From Streptomyces sp. NRRL S-244 (GTDB lineage Bacteria; Actinomycetota; Actinomycetes; Streptomycetales; Streptomycetaceae), in the NCBI RefSeq assembly GCF_000717915.1, contig NZ_JOCX01000023.1, positions 1 through 64,000 on the forward strand: 64,000 nt of DNA. Direction: 5' to 3'. This document shows, in pieces, positions 33,386 to 43,200 of the stretch. Each line of letters opens with the position of its first letter. The stretch's first letter is position 1. Below the pieces are notes generated by a model, which was not told the DNA's origin, did not search any database, and worked only from the letters and a program-made list of their open reading frames with translations. The translations under genes were made by a program, and so were the position numbers.

Positions 33386-34405
33386 CTAGCCCTCGCGGCC
33401 CGCGGACGTCCAGGTCATGTCCGGGTAGCGGTCGCCGGAGACGTGGGCGGCGATCGGCTCCAGCAGCGCCAGCTCCGCCGGCGTCAGCGTGATCCGCGTC
33501 GCGGCGGTGTTCTCCGCGAGACGGCCGGTCTTGCGGGTGCCCGGGATCGGGACCACGGTCAGCCCGTGCACCTGCGCCCGCTGGTGCACCCAGGCCAGCG
33601 CGATCTGCGCCGGGGTCGCCCCGTGCGCCTGCGCGATCTCCCGCACCGGCGCCAGCAGCTCCGCGTTGGCCTTGGCGTTGTCACCCGTGAACCGGGGCTG
33701 GAAGCGGCGGAAGTCCGCCGCCGAAAGGTCCGCCGCCGCGTCCGCGAACGAGCCGGTCAGGAAGCCGCGCCCGAGCGGGGAGTACGGCACGAAGGCCACG
33801 CCCAGCTCCGCCGCCGCGCCCACCGCGGTGCGCTCCACGTCCCGGCTGAACAGCGACCACTCCGACTGGAGCGCCGCGATCGGGTGCACCGCGTACGCCT
33901 CGCGCAGCTCGGGGCCGGTGACCTCGCTGAGCCCCAGGTGGCGCACCTTGCCCTCCTGCACCAGCTCGGCCATCGTGCCCACCGACTCGGCGAAGGGCAC
34001 GGCCGGGTCGCGCCGGTGCATGTAGTAGAGGTCGATCACGTCGGTACCGAGCCGGCGCAGGCTGTCCTCCACGGCCCGGCGGATGTACGCGGGGTCGTTG
34101 CGGATGCCCCGGTGCTGCGGGTCGTCGGTGCGCTCGATGCCGAACTTGGTGGCGAGGGTGATCTCGTCCCGGTGCTCGGCCACGAACGGCGCGATGAACT
34201 TCTCGTTGGCGCCGCGCCCGTAGCTGTCCGCGGTGTCGAAGAGGGTGACCCCGGTGGCCAGGGCCGCTTCCAGGGTGTCGCGGGCCCGCGCCTCGTCGGT
34301 CTCCCCGTAGAACTCGCTCATGCCCATGCAGCCGAGGCCCTGGATGCCCACGAGCGGGCCTCCCTTGCCGAGTTCGACCTGCTCGATGGTGGTGTTCTGC
34401 GTCAT
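33386..34405 (-). CDS. Aldo/keto reductase
   Basis: 339 residues, a full TIM-barrel NADPH-dependent reductase. The catalytic tetrad is visible: Asp and Tyr in TLFDTADSYGRGANEKF, Lys in ITLATKFG, and His in DVIDLYYMHRRDP. The C-terminal VPIPGTRKTGRLAENTAA binds the 2'-phosphate of NADPH. It is close to the YajO/IolS-like group that acts on small aldehydes. ATG overlaps the MerR stop (ATGA), so it is the second gene of a merR-akr operon and is probably controlled by that regulator through the palindrome at 34815. Confidence 0.92.
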   Translation of the reverse strand: MTQNTTIEQVELGKGGPLVGIQGLGCMGMSEFYGETDEARARDTLEAALATGVTLFDTADSYGRGANEKFIAPFVAEHRDEITLATKFGIERTDDPQHRGIRNDPAYIRRAVEDSLRRLGTDVIDLYYMHRRDPAVPFAESVGTMAELVQEGKVRHLGLSEVTGPELREAYAVHPIAALQSEWSLFSRDVERTAVGAAAELGVAFVPYSPLGRGFLTGSFADAAADLSAADFRRFQPRFTGDNAKANAELLAPVREIAQAHGATPAQIALAWVHQRAQVHGLTVVPIPGTRKTGRLAENTAATRITLTPAELALLEPIAAHVSGDRYPDMTWTSAGREG

Positions 34406-34797
34406 TGCCGTGTCGCCTTCCCCGCGGTCGTGCCCGTTGCATACATGTCGATCTTGAAGTCCAGTACGGCGAGCGCGTCGTTCAGCTCCGCTATCCGCGC
34501 ACGCACCTCGCGCCGCGTCTGCTCCAGCAGTTCGCGCCGCTGGTCGACGGTGTGCTCGCCCTCGCGCACGAGTTCGGCGTAGCGGACCATGTCCGCCACC
34601 GACATCCCGGTGGCGCGCAGCTTGCCCACGAAGGCCAGCCAGTGGAGGTCCTTGTCGCTGAACCGGCGCTGTCCCGAGTGGGAGCGGTCCACGTGCGGCA
34701 TCAGGCCGATCCGTTCGTACCAGCGCAGCGTGTGCTGGGTCAGACCGGTCCGGGCCTCGACCTCGCTGATCGTGTACCGCGTCTCCGTCAGGCTCAT
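34402..34797 (-). CDS. MerR family transcriptional regulator
   Basis: 131 residues. The winged helix is at the start: YTISEVEARTGLTQHTLRWYERIGLMPHV, then GQRRFSDKDLHWLAFVGKL, followed by the dimerisation coiled coil (VDQRRELLEQTRREVRARIAEL). No cysteine-based metal-binding loop is present, so it is not a metal or redox sensor of the MerR/SoxR type; it resembles NmlR/AdhR-like members that respond to electrophiles or aldehydes. It is first in a coupled operon with the aldo/keto reductase and divergent from a serine hydrolase, with a perfect 18-bp palindrome between. Confidence 0.9.
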   Translation of the reverse strand: MSLTETRYTISEVEARTGLTQHTLRWYERIGLMPHVDRSHSGQRRFSDKDLHWLAFVGKLRATGMSVADMVRYAELVREGEHTVDQRRELLEQTRREVRARIAELNDALAVLDFKIDMYATGTTAGKATRQ

Positions 34798-34814
34798 GAC
34801 GACCACGCTAAAAC

Positions 34815-34832
34815 CTTGGAGTGCACTCCAAG
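34815..34832. promoter_or_regulatory. Perfect 18-bp palindrome, MerR operator
   Basis: CTTGGAGTGCACTCCAAG lies between the divergent merR (ATG 34797) and serine hydrolase (ATG 34850) starts. MerR-family operators are inverted repeats of this size placed inside the promoter spacer, often with CTTGGAG arms. This is the clearest regulatory site in the window. Confidence 0.85.
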
Positions 34833-34849
34833 CAAGTAGGCTCGGCCGC

Positions 34850-35686
34850 ATGGAGAGCGTGGAGACCCTGCAGAGTCTGCGGACCATCGAAAACTGGCCG
34901 GTACCGACCGCCGCGGCGGCCGTGGTGCGCGCCGACGGGAGCCTGGCCGGCTCCCACGGGCCCCTGGACCACCGCTTCGCGCTGGCCTCGGTGACCAAGC
35001 CCCTCGCCGCGTACGCCGCGCTCGTCGCGTACGAGGAGGGGGCGATCGAGCTGGACGAGCCGGCCGGGCCCGAGGGTTCGACGGTCCGTCACCTGCTCGC
35101 GCACACCAGCGGGCTGGCGTTCGACGAGCACCGCGCGATGGCCGCGCCCGGTACGCGCCGGCTGTACTCGAACGCCGGTTTCGAAGTGCTCGGCGACCAC
35201 ATCACCAAGGCCACCGGCATCCCGTTCACCGAGTACGTGCACCAGGCGGTGTTCGAGCCGCTCGGCATGGCGTCGACCACCCTGGAGGGCTCGCCGGCCA
35301 AGGACGGGGTCTCGACGGTCCGCGACCTCGTCCGGTTCGCCGCCGAGCTCCAGGCGCCGCGGCTGCTGGACGTGCGTACGGTCGCGGAGGCCACCTCCGT
35401 GGTCCACCCGGGGCTCAAGGGGGTGCTCCCGGGGTACGGGATCCAGTCCCCCAACGACTGGGGGCTCGGCCTGGAGATCCGCGACGGCAAGTCCCCGCAC
35501 TGGACGGGCGCCTCGTCCTCGCCGCGCACCTTCGGCCACTTCGGGCAGGCCGGCACCTTCCTGTGGGTGGATCCGGACGCCCGCGCCGCGTGTGTGGCGC
35601 TGGCCGACCGCGCCTTCGGCCCGTGGGCCGTGGAGGCCTGGCCTCCGTTCACCGACGCGGTCCTCGCCGAGCTCGCCGCCCGGTAG
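34850..35686 (+). CDS. Serine hydrolase, beta-lactamase/penicillin-binding-protein fold
   Basis: 278 residues, short for the family. The SxxK motif is FALASVTKPLAAYAALVAYEEG, and the second motif is YSN in TRRLYSNAGFEVLGDHI. The third is HFGQAGT (an HxG equivalent of KTG) near the C-terminus. HLLAHTSGLAFDE is the usual class C/esterase-type block. There is no signal peptide, so it is cytoplasmic and more likely an esterase or amidase than a beta-lactamase. It shares its upstream region, with the MerR palindrome, with the divergent merR-akr operon and may belong to that regulon. Confidence 0.86.
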   Translation: MESVETLQSLRTIENWPVPTAAAAVVRADGSLAGSHGPLDHRFALASVTKPLAAYAALVAYEEGAIELDEPAGPEGSTVRHLLAHTSGLAFDEHRAMAAPGTRRLYSNAGFEVLGDHITKATGIPFTEYVHQAVFEPLGMASTTLEGSPAKDGVSTVRDLVRFAAELQAPRLLDVRTVAEATSVVHPGLKGVLPGYGIQSPNDWGLGLEIRDGKSPHWTGASSSPRTFGHFGQAGTFLWVDPDARAACVALADRAFGPWAVEAWPPFTDAVLAELAAR

Positions 35687-35705
35687 GACCGGAAGCCAGG
35701 GCAGC

Positions 35706-35756
35706 ACGGCGGCTACGGCAGCCAGGGCGGCACGGCTGCCACGGCGGCTACGGCAG
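35706..35756. repeat. Two 16-bp direct repeats between convergent genes
   Basis: ACGGCGGCTACGGCAG occurs at 35706-35721 and 35741-35756, separated by a related CAGGGCGGCACGGCTGCC stretch; the second copy reaches into the pirin stop region. No function is evident. Confidence 0.6.
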
Positions 35757-36401
35757 CTCCCAGATCAGCAGCTCGCCCGGGGATCCGGCGACGATCTCCA
35801 GGCCCCGCTCCCCGGTGATCCGCGCCGCGTCCCCGGGGCCGAGCTCCTCCCCGTCCAGCCGCAGGTCCCCGCGTACCACGTGCAGGTAGATCCGCTCCGC
35901 CGCCGGTACGGCCACCCGCTCGCCCGCGCCGGGCCGCCGCACATGCAGGACGGCGCCGGCCGCGGGGATCTCGTACGGGGTGCCGTCGGCGATCTGCCGG
36001 ACCAGCGTGTACGAGGGCTCCCCGCCCTGGGCCGCCGGCGCGAGCCACGTCTGCACGAAGCGCAGCGGCGCCGCGCCGTCGTTGCGCTCGATGTGCCGGG
36101 CGCCGGATCCGGCGGCCAGGTGCTGCACGTCGCCGGGCCGGACCACGGTGCTCTCGCCCGTGCTGCCCTTGTGCGTGAGCTCGCCCTCGACGACCCAGGT
36201 GACGATCTCGGTGTGGCTGTGCGGGTGCTCGTCGAAGCCGGCGCCCGCGGCGAGCCTCTCCTCGTTGCAGGCCAGGACCGGGCCGAAGCGCAGGTTGTCC
36301 GGGTCGTAGTGCGGGCCGAACGAGAAGGCGTGCGCGGTCGTGATCCCGGCGTCCGGATCCCCGCCTGCGTACCGGTCGGCCCCGCGGCGTACGTCAATCA
36401 T
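35748..36401 (-). CDS. Pirin family protein
   Basis: 217 residues from ATG 36401, a bicupin. The N-terminal cupin has metal ligands in DEHPHSHTEIVTWVVEGELTHKGSTG (His, His, His, then Glu further on) and GDVQHLAAGSGARHIERN. The C-terminal cupin is shorter with RIYLHVVRGDLRLDGEEL and GDAARITGERG. Pirins are iron-binding proteins; some bacterial members act as quercetin 2,3-dioxygenases and others interact with metabolic enzymes. It is divergent from fasR. The start could extend to GTG a few codons upstream. Confidence 0.9.
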   Translation of the reverse strand: MIDVRRGADRYAGGDPDAGITTAHAFSFGPHYDPDNLRFGPVLACNEERLAAGAGFDEHPHSHTEIVTWVVEGELTHKGSTGESTVVRPGDVQHLAAGSGARHIERNDGAAPLRFVQTWLAPAAQGGEPSYTLVRQIADGTPYEIPAAGAVLHVRRPGAGERVAVPAAERIYLHVVRGDLRLDGEELGPGDAARITGERGLEIVAGSPGELLIWELP

Positions 36402-36482
36402 GGAAGTCACCGTAGCCCCCCGGGGGAATGCCGCCACGGGACCGGACTCCGCGCCGCCGTCCCGATAAGGCAGTCTTGTCCC

Positions 36483-37688
36483 GTGCCCCAACCCGAACGT
36501 GAGCATTCCCCCGCGCATCCCGCTCCCGCCCATCCGCACGCCGCGACGCTGCGCCGGCTGGAGAAGTCCTCCGGCCGGCTCGCCGCGAACGCGATCGCCC
36601 GCATGGACGAGACCCTGCCGTGGTACCGGGCGATGCCCCCGGAGAACCGGTCCTGGATCGGCCTGGTCGCGCAGGCCGGCATCGCCGCGTTCACGGAGTG
36701 GTTCCGGCACCCGGAGACTCCGCAGGCGATCTCCACGGACGTCTTCGGGACGGCTCCGCGCGAGCTGACCCGGGCGATCACCCTGCGCCAGACGGTGGAG
36801 ATGGTCCGGACGACGATCGAGGTCATGGAGACCGCGATCGAGGAGGTCGCGGCCCCGGGCGACGAGTCGATCCTGCGCGAGGCGCTGCTGGTGTACGCCC
36901 GGGAGATCGCGTTCGCGACGGCCCAGGTGTACGCGCAGGCCGCCGAGGCGCGCGGGGCGTGGGACGCCCGGCTGGAGTCCCTGGTCGTGAACGCGGTGCT
37001 GTCCGGCGAGGCGGACGAGGGCGCGCTGTCGCGGGCCGCCGCACTTGGCTGGAACTCGCCGGAGCACGTGTGCGTGGTGCTCGGCACCGCACCGGAGGGC
37101 GACAGCGAGCTGACGGTCGAGGCGATCCGGCGCGCGGCCCGGCACCACAAGCTCCAGGTCCTGACGGGTGTGCTCGGCGACCGCCTCGTCGTGATCGCGG
37201 GCGGCAGCGACAACCCGATCCAGGTGGCGAAGTCGCTGATCGGGCCGTTCGCGGCGGGCCCGGTGGTGGCCGGTCCGGTGGTGCCGGATCTGCTGAACGC
37301 GACCAAGTCCGCGCAGGCGGCGGCAGCCGGGCTGAAGGCGTGTACGGCCTGGCAGGACGCCCCGCGGCCGGTGCTGGCCGACGATCTCCTGCCCGAGCGC
37401 GCGATCGCCTCGGATCCCTCCGCCCGGGAACAGTTGGTGGAGGAGATCTACAGACCGCTGGAAGAGGCGGGGTCGGCGTTGCTGGAGACGCTGAGCGTGT
37501 ATCTGGAGCAGGCGAGCAGCCTGGAGGGGGCTGCGCGGATGCTGTTCGTGCACCCGAACACGGTGCGCTACCGGCTGCGACGTGTGACCGACGTCACCGG
37601 CTGGTCGCCGTCGGATGTCCGATCTGCGTTCACGCTGCGGATCGCCTTGATCCTCGGGCGTCTGGCCGACGGCGATCAGCAGTCCTAG
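36483..37688 (+). CDS. fasR: FasR, PucR/CdaR-type regulator of fatty-acid synthesis
   Basis: 401 residues from GTG 36483. The C-terminal PucR/CdaR helix-turn-helix is clear: ETLSVYLEQASSLEGAARML then FVHPNTVRYRLRRVTDVTGW. The upstream region is the helical/GGDEF-like sensor part of this family (AARHHKLQVLTGVLGDRLVVIAGG). It sits immediately upstream of fabD-fabH-acpP-fabF, which in Streptomyces coelicolor is activated by FasR; the synteny and length support the same name. The gap of 89 bp to fabD holds the presumed operator. It is divergent from the pirin gene. Confidence 0.9.
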   Translation: MPQPEREHSPAHPAPAHPHAATLRRLEKSSGRLAANAIARMDETLPWYRAMPPENRSWIGLVAQAGIAAFTEWFRHPETPQAISTDVFGTAPRELTRAITLRQTVEMVRTTIEVMETAIEEVAAPGDESILREALLVYAREIAFATAQVYAQAAEARGAWDARLESLVVNAVLSGEADEGALSRAAALGWNSPEHVCVVLGTAPEGDSELTVEAIRRAARHHKLQVLTGVLGDRLVVIAGGSDNPIQVAKSLIGPFAAGPVVAGPVVPDLLNATKSAQAAAAGLKACTAWQDAPRPVLADDLLPERAIASDPSAREQLVEEIYRPLEEAGSALLETLSVYLEQASSLEGAARMLFVHPNTVRYRLRRVTDVTGWSPSDVRSAFTLRIALILGRLADGDQQS

Positions 37689-37777
37689 ACTTTTGTCGGA
37701 CATCAACAATTACCCCGACGGTTCTTCGTCCCTGTCCCCACGGGCGGCGGGGACCGTCCACAAGAGAGAGTGTGAGG
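37689..37777 (+). promoter_or_regulatory. fabD promoter region with inverted repeat
   Basis: The 89-bp interval is A/T-richer at its left and has an inverted repeat GTCGG-N15-CCGAC at 37695-37719. The interval is where FasR would bind to control the fab operon. The exact operator is inferred, not shown. Confidence 0.55.
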
Positions 37778-38695
37778 GTGCTCGTACTCGTCGCTCCCGG
37801 CCAAGGCGCACAGACGCCCGGCTTCCTGACTCCCTGGCTCGACCTCCCCGGCGCCGCTGACCGCGTCGCCGCCTGGTCCGACGCCATCGGGCTCGACCTT
37901 GCCCACTACGGCACGAAGGCGGACGCGGACGAGATCCGCGACACGGCGGTGGCGCAGCCGCTGCTGGTGGCCGCCGGTCTCCTGTCCGCTTCGGCCCTCG
38001 GCTCCCCTGCGGCCTTCGGCGCCGTCGCGGGCCACAGCGTCGGCGAGATCACCGCCGCCGCGTACGCCGGTGTGCTGTCGGACGCGGACGCGCTGTCGTT
38101 CGTACGGACCCGCGGTCTGGCGATGGCCGAGGCCGCCGCCGTCACCGAGACGGGCATGGCCGCGGTGCTCGGGGGCGACCAGGCCGTGGTCGTCGCGCAC
38201 CTGGAGAAGCTGGGTCTGACCCCGGCCAACATCAACGGCGCGGGCCAGATCGTCGCCGCAGGAACGATGGAGCAGATCGAGGCCCTGGTGGCCGAGAAGC
38301 CCGAGGGCTCCATGAAGGTCGTCGCCCTCAAGGTCGCGGGCGCCTTCCACACGCACCACATGGCTCCCGCGGTCGCCACGCTGGAGAAGGCCGCGCAGGC
38401 CCTCGCCCCGGCCGACCCGGAGCTGAAGTACGTCTCGAACAAGGACGGCCACGTCGTCACCACGGGCGCCGACGTCGTCGCCCGCCTGGTCGGCCAGGTC
38501 GCGAACCCGGTCCGCTGGGACCTGTGCATGGAGACGTTCGGCGAGCTGGGCGTCACCGGGATCATCGAGCTCAGTCCGGGTGGCACCCTGACGGGTCTGG
38601 CCAAGCGCGCGCTCAAGGGCGTGCCGGCCGTGGCCCTGAAGACCCCGGACGATCTCGAAAAGGCCGCCGCGCTCGTCGCCGAGCACGCGGCCTGA
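37778..38695 (+). CDS. fabD: Malonyl-CoA:ACP malonyltransferase
   Basis: 305 residues. GTG at 37778 gives the family start MLVLVAPGQGAQTPGFL and has GAGAG about 7 nt upstream; GTG 37772 is possible but too close to it. It transfers malonyl from CoA to ACP. The catalytic Ser is in VAGHSVGEITAAAYAG, the partner His in AGAFHTHHMAPA, and VSNKDG and LSPGGTLTGL are conserved. First structural gene of the fabD-fabH-acpP-fabF operon that supplies fatty acids and influences polyketide precursor pools. Confidence 0.96.
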   Translation: MLVLVAPGQGAQTPGFLTPWLDLPGAADRVAAWSDAIGLDLAHYGTKADADEIRDTAVAQPLLVAAGLLSASALGSPAAFGAVAGHSVGEITAAAYAGVLSDADALSFVRTRGLAMAEAAAVTETGMAAVLGGDQAVVVAHLEKLGLTPANINGAGQIVAAGTMEQIEALVAEKPEGSMKVVALKVAGAFHTHHMAPAVATLEKAAQALAPADPELKYVSNKDGHVVTTGADVVARLVGQVANPVRWDLCMETFGELGVTGIIELSPGGTLTGLAKRALKGVPAVALKTPDDLEKAAALVAEHAA

Positions 38696-38714
38696 GAGAA
38701 GGAGCCCACACAGC

Positions 38715-39719
<1,005 letters not shown>

Positions 39720-39777
39720 GGTCCGGGAAGCACATCCCGCCCCGCATCACCCCAGTTAGCTATAGAAGGAGCGCCAC

Positions 39778-40026
39778 ATGGCCGCCACGCAGGAAGAGAT
39801 CATCGCGGGCCTCGCGGACATCGTCAACGAGATCGCCGGCATCCCGGTCGAGGACGTCGAGTCCGAGAAGTCGTTCACCGACGACCTGGACGTCGACTCC
39901 CTGTCCATGGTCGAGGTCGTCGTCGCCGCCGAAGAGCGCTTCGACGTCAAGATCCCGGACGAGGACGTCAAGAACCTCAAGACGGTCGGCGACGCCGCGG
40001 ACTACATCCTGAAGCACCAGGCCTGA
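39778..40026 (+). CDS. acpP: Acyl carrier protein
   Basis: 82 residues, acidic and helical. The phosphopantetheine attachment Ser is in DDLDVDSLSMVEVVVAAEE (DSL). It carries growing acyl chains for FabD, FabH and FabF. AAGGAG sits 8 nt before ATG. Its length and the KIPDEDVKNLKTVGDAADYI tail are typical of the fatty-acid type rather than a polyketide ACP. The 58-bp gap from fabH is within the operon. Confidence 0.97.
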   Translation: MAATQEEIIAGLADIVNEIAGIPVEDVESEKSFTDDLDVDSLSMVEVVVAAEERFDVKIPDEDVKNLKTVGDAADYILKHQA

Positions 40027-40105
40027 GCCTGACGAGCGTTTGTCGCCACCTGGCGGTGGCGCCGTGACAATTCAGCACCCCCTTAGACGTGGAGAAAGAA
40101 TTCCT

Positions 40106-41371
40106 GTGAGCCCGACCAATCGCACCGTGGTCGTCACCGGTATCGGCGCAACCACTCCGCTGGGTGGCGACAGCGCTTCGACCTGGGAAGGTCTGCTCGC
40201 CGGCCGGTCCGGCGTCTCGCCCCTGGAAGGCGAGCGCTTCGCCGAACTGCCGGTCCGCATCGCCGCACAGGCCGCCGTGGACCCGAGCGAGGTACTGCCC
40301 CGCCCGCTGGCCCGCAAGCTCGACCGCTCGGCGCAGTTCGCCCTCATCGCGGCCCGTGAGGCCTGGGCGGACGCGGGTTACACCGCTCCCGCCGGCGAGG
40401 ACGAAGCCATCGCCCCCGAGCGTCTGGGCACCGTGATCGCCTCCGGTATCGGCGGCGTCACCACCCTGCTCGACCAGTACGACGTACTGAAGGAAAAGGG
40501 TGTGCGCCGGGTCTCCCCGCACACCGTCCCCATGCTCATGCCGAACGGCCCGTCGGCCAACGTCGGCCTGGAGGTGAACGCCCAGGCGGGCGTGCACACC
40601 CCGGTCAGCGCGTGCGCCTCCGGCGCCGAGGCCATCGGCTACGCCGTCGAGATGATCCGTACCGGCCGCGCCGACGTGGTCGTCGCGGGCGGCACCGAGG
40701 CGGCGATCCACCCGCTGCCGATCGCCGCGTTCGCCAACATGATGGCGATGTCCAAGAACAACGAGAACCCGCAGCAGGCCTCCCGCCCGTACGACAAGGC
40801 CCGCGACGGCTTCGTCCTCGGCGAGGGCGCGGGCGTCGTCATCCTGGAGTCCGCCGAGCACGCCGCCGCGCGCGGCGCCCGGGTCTACTGCGAGGTGCTG
40901 GGCCAGGGGCTGTCCGCGGACAGCCACCACATCGCGCAGCCGGAGCCGACCGGCCGCGGTGTCGCGGCCGCGGTGCAGAACCTGCTGGACAACACGGGTC
41001 TCGACCCGGCCGAACTGGTCCACCTGAACGCGCACGCCACGTCGACCCCGCAGGGTGACACGGCCGAGCTGAAGGCCCTGCGCAAGGTCCTGGGCGACGA
41101 CCTCGACCACATCGCGATCTCCGCGACCAAGTCGATGACCGGCCACCTGCTGGGCGGCGCCGGCGGTATCGAGACCGTCGCGACCGTGCTCGCGCTGTAC
41201 CACCGGATCGCCCCGGCGACCATCAACGTCGACGACCTCGACGACGACATCGACGCGGACATCGTCGTCGGCGAGCCGCGCAAGCTGCCGGCCGACGGCC
41301 CGATCTCCGCGATCAACAACTCGTTCGGCTTCGGCGGCCACAACGTGACGCTGGCCTTCCGCAGCGTCTAG
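40106..41371 (+). CDS. fabF: Beta-ketoacyl-ACP synthase II
   Basis: 421 residues from GTG 40106, preceded by GGAGAAAG. It elongates acyl-ACP with malonyl-ACP. The catalytic Cys is in TPVSACASGAEAIGYA, the first His in HLNAHATSTPQGDTAEL, and the second in NNSFGFGGHNVTLAF. The start VSPTNRTVVVTGIGATTPLGG is that of the family. Last gene of the fab operon; a strong terminator follows 19 bp after the stop. Confidence 0.97.
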   Translation: MSPTNRTVVVTGIGATTPLGGDSASTWEGLLAGRSGVSPLEGERFAELPVRIAAQAAVDPSEVLPRPLARKLDRSAQFALIAAREAWADAGYTAPAGEDEAIAPERLGTVIASGIGGVTTLLDQYDVLKEKGVRRVSPHTVPMLMPNGPSANVGLEVNAQAGVHTPVSACASGAEAIGYAVEMIRTGRADVVVAGGTEAAIHPLPIAAFANMMAMSKNNENPQQASRPYDKARDGFVLGEGAGVVILESAEHAAARGARVYCEVLGQGLSADSHHIAQPEPTGRGVAAAVQNLLDNTGLDPAELVHLNAHATSTPQGDTAELKALRKVLGDDLDHIAISATKSMTGHLLGGAGGIETVATVLALYHRIAPATINVDDLDDDIDADIVVGEPRKLPADGPISAINNSFGFGGHNVTLAFRSV

Positions 41372-41389
41372 TCGACGAGCAGTACGTAC

Positions 41390-41427
41390 GAAAGGGCCCG
41401 CCCGGCACTCGCCGGGCGGGCCCTTTC
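41390..41427. terminator. Terminator after fabF, bidirectional
   Basis: A perfect 16-bp stem (AAAGGGCCCGCCCGGC) with a 4-nt loop and an A/T edge on both sides. It lies between the convergent fabF and DUF3145 genes and can serve both. Confidence 0.9.
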
Positions 41428-41462
41428 CGTATGCCCTGTGCCGTATGCCCCGGACCCGGGAC

Positions 41463-41957
41463 TCAGACGACCTGGTGGAGCCAGCGGACCGGGGCGCCCT
41501 CGCCCGCGTAGCGGAAGGGCTCCAGCTCGTCGTCCCAGGGCTTGCCGAGCAGTTTGGCGATCTCCGCCTCCAGGTCGGTCTCGCCGCGCGCGGACCGGGC
41601 GAGGGCGGCGCGCAGCCGGTCCTCGGGGATCAGGATGTCGCCGTGCATGCCGGTGACGGCGTGGAAGATGCCGAGCTCCGGGGTGGAGCTGTAGCGCTCG
41701 CCCTCGGCGGTGGGGCAGGGTTCGGCGGTCACCTCGAAGCGCAGCAGGTGCCAGCCGCGCAGCGCGGACGCGAGCTTCGACGCGGTGCCCGCTTCGGCCT
41801 GCCACGAGAACTCGGCTCTCCAGGTGCCGGGGGATGCGGGCTGCCTGATCCAGTCGAGGTTCACCCGCACCCCGAGCACGCCCGCAACAGCCCATTCCAC
41901 GTGCGGGCAGAGCGCGCGCGGAGCGGAATGCACGTACAGAACTCCACGTGTCGTCAC
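41463..41957 (-). CDS. DUF3145 family protein
   Basis: 164 residues. GTG at 41957 is chosen because GGAGG lies 6 nt upstream and the family starts MTTRGVLYVHSAPRALCPHVEWA, as here. The rest (RVNLDWIRQPASPGTWRAEFSW, then RYSSTPELGIFHAVTGMHGDI, then EPFRYAGEGAPVRWLHQVV) matches DUF3145 throughout. Its place convergent to the fab operon is conserved in Streptomyces. No function is known. Confidence 0.88.
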   Translation of the reverse strand: MTTRGVLYVHSAPRALCPHVEWAVAGVLGVRVNLDWIRQPASPGTWRAEFSWQAEAGTASKLASALRGWHLLRFEVTAEPCPTAEGERYSSTPELGIFHAVTGMHGDILIPEDRLRAALARSARGETDLEAEIAKLLGKPWDDELEPFRYAGEGAPVRWLHQVV

Positions 41958-42207
41958 CGGGACCTCCAGTGTGGGACGAGGTCGGGAATAAACTCCAGAA
42001 AACGGACAGTATGTGACGTGATGTAATGTAACGGAAATTATTTGACATTGCGCCACGGGACCTGCGGCCGAAACGCCACGGGAAAAAGCTACCGTGCGCC
42101 AGGGGTCATGGTGTGACGTACGGTCGGTCCGAGGCTGCCAAACGCAGAGCATTCACTCAGCAGGACGCCCCCGGAGGACGCGGGGCGACGAGGAGGGGAA
42201 CCACCCG

Positions 42208-43116
42208 ATGCGCACCACCGCCACGCGACGCCGCGCGCGCACGTCCCGGCGCCGGAGCCTCGCGGGCGCGGGCGCGGCGGCGGTCCTCCTGGCCGGGGTG
42301 CTGACCGGGTGTCAGTCGGGCGGGTCGGACACGGAGGGTGAGCGCGGGGCGCAGGCCGGGCCGCGCTGGAACACCGCGCCCGCGTCGCTCGCCGCCGTCG
42401 GCGATTCCATCACGCGGGGTTTCGACGCCTGTTCGGTCCTGGCGGACTGCCCCGAGGTCTCCTGGGCCACCGGGAGCGATCCCGCCGTCCACTCACTGGC
42501 CGCCCGGCTGCTCGGCGAGGCCGAGGTGCCGGCGCGCAGCTGGAACCACGCGGTGACGGGTTCCCGGATGGCGGACCTGGCGGGGCAGCTGGCCTCGGCC
42601 GCGGAGCACAAGCCCGACCTGGTCACGGTGATGGTGGGCTCGAACGACGCCTGCCGGCCGACGGCTTCGTCGATGACGCCGGTGGCGGAGTTCCGCGCCG
42701 GTTTCGAGAAGGCCCTCGCCGGTCTGCGCGCGGCCTCCCCCGCGTCCCAGGTGTACGTATCCAGCGTGCCGGACCTGCAGCGGCTGTGGGAGCAGGGCAA
42801 GGACACCCCCGTGGTGCGGCAGATCTGGAAGCTGGGGATCTGTCAGTCGATGCTGGCGGACCCGCTGTCGGCGGCCGCGGGGGCGACGGCCCGGCGCGAG
42901 CAGGTGCGGGCAAGGGTGGTCGAGTACAACGAGGTGCTCCGCGAGGTCTGCTCGAAGGACGCGCTGTGCCGCTACGACGGCGGCGCGGTGTTCCAGTACC
43001 CGTTCGCCGCGGACCAGTTGAGCCACTGGGACTGGTTCCACCCGGGCAAGGACGGGCAGGCCCGGCTCGCGGAGCTGGCGCACCGCCAGGTGACGGCGGC
43101 CGAACCGCCGCGCTGA
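42208..43116 (+). CDS. SGNH/GDSL hydrolase lipoprotein
   Basis: 302 residues. A twin-Arg-rich N-terminus and hydrophobic segment end in the lipobox LTGC (Cys about residue 34), so it is a predicted lipoprotein. The SGNH blocks follow: LAAVGDSITRGFDAC (block I Ser), block II Gly near NHAVTGSRMADL, VMVGSNDACRP (block III Asn), and DWFHPGKDGQARLAEL (block V Asp/His). Such enzymes are extracellular esterases or lipases. AGGAGGGG lies about 8 nt before ATG. It converges on a GH3 enzyme, with a terminator between. Confidence 0.9.
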   Translation: MRTTATRRRARTSRRRSLAGAGAAAVLLAGVLTGCQSGGSDTEGERGAQAGPRWNTAPASLAAVGDSITRGFDACSVLADCPEVSWATGSDPAVHSLAARLLGEAEVPARSWNHAVTGSRMADLAGQLASAAEHKPDLVTVMVGSNDACRPTASSMTPVAEFRAGFEKALAGLRAASPASQVYVSSVPDLQRLWEQGKDTPVVRQIWKLGICQSMLADPLSAAAGATARREQVRARVVEYNEVLREVCSKDALCRYDGGAVFQYPFAADQLSHWDWFHPGKDGQARLAELAHRQVTAAEPPR

Positions 43117-43130
43117 TGTGAGGCACATGG

Positions 43131-43166
43131 GGACCGGGGGCGGGTGTCAGGGCCCGCCCCCGGTCC
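43131..43166. terminator. Bidirectional terminator, perfect 14-bp stem
   Basis: GGACCGGGGGCGGG, 8-nt loop, and complement, between the convergent SGNH and GH3 genes. Confidence 0.85.
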
Positions 43167-43200
43167 GGTTCATGGGTGACTTCCGGCCAACCCGGAGGTT

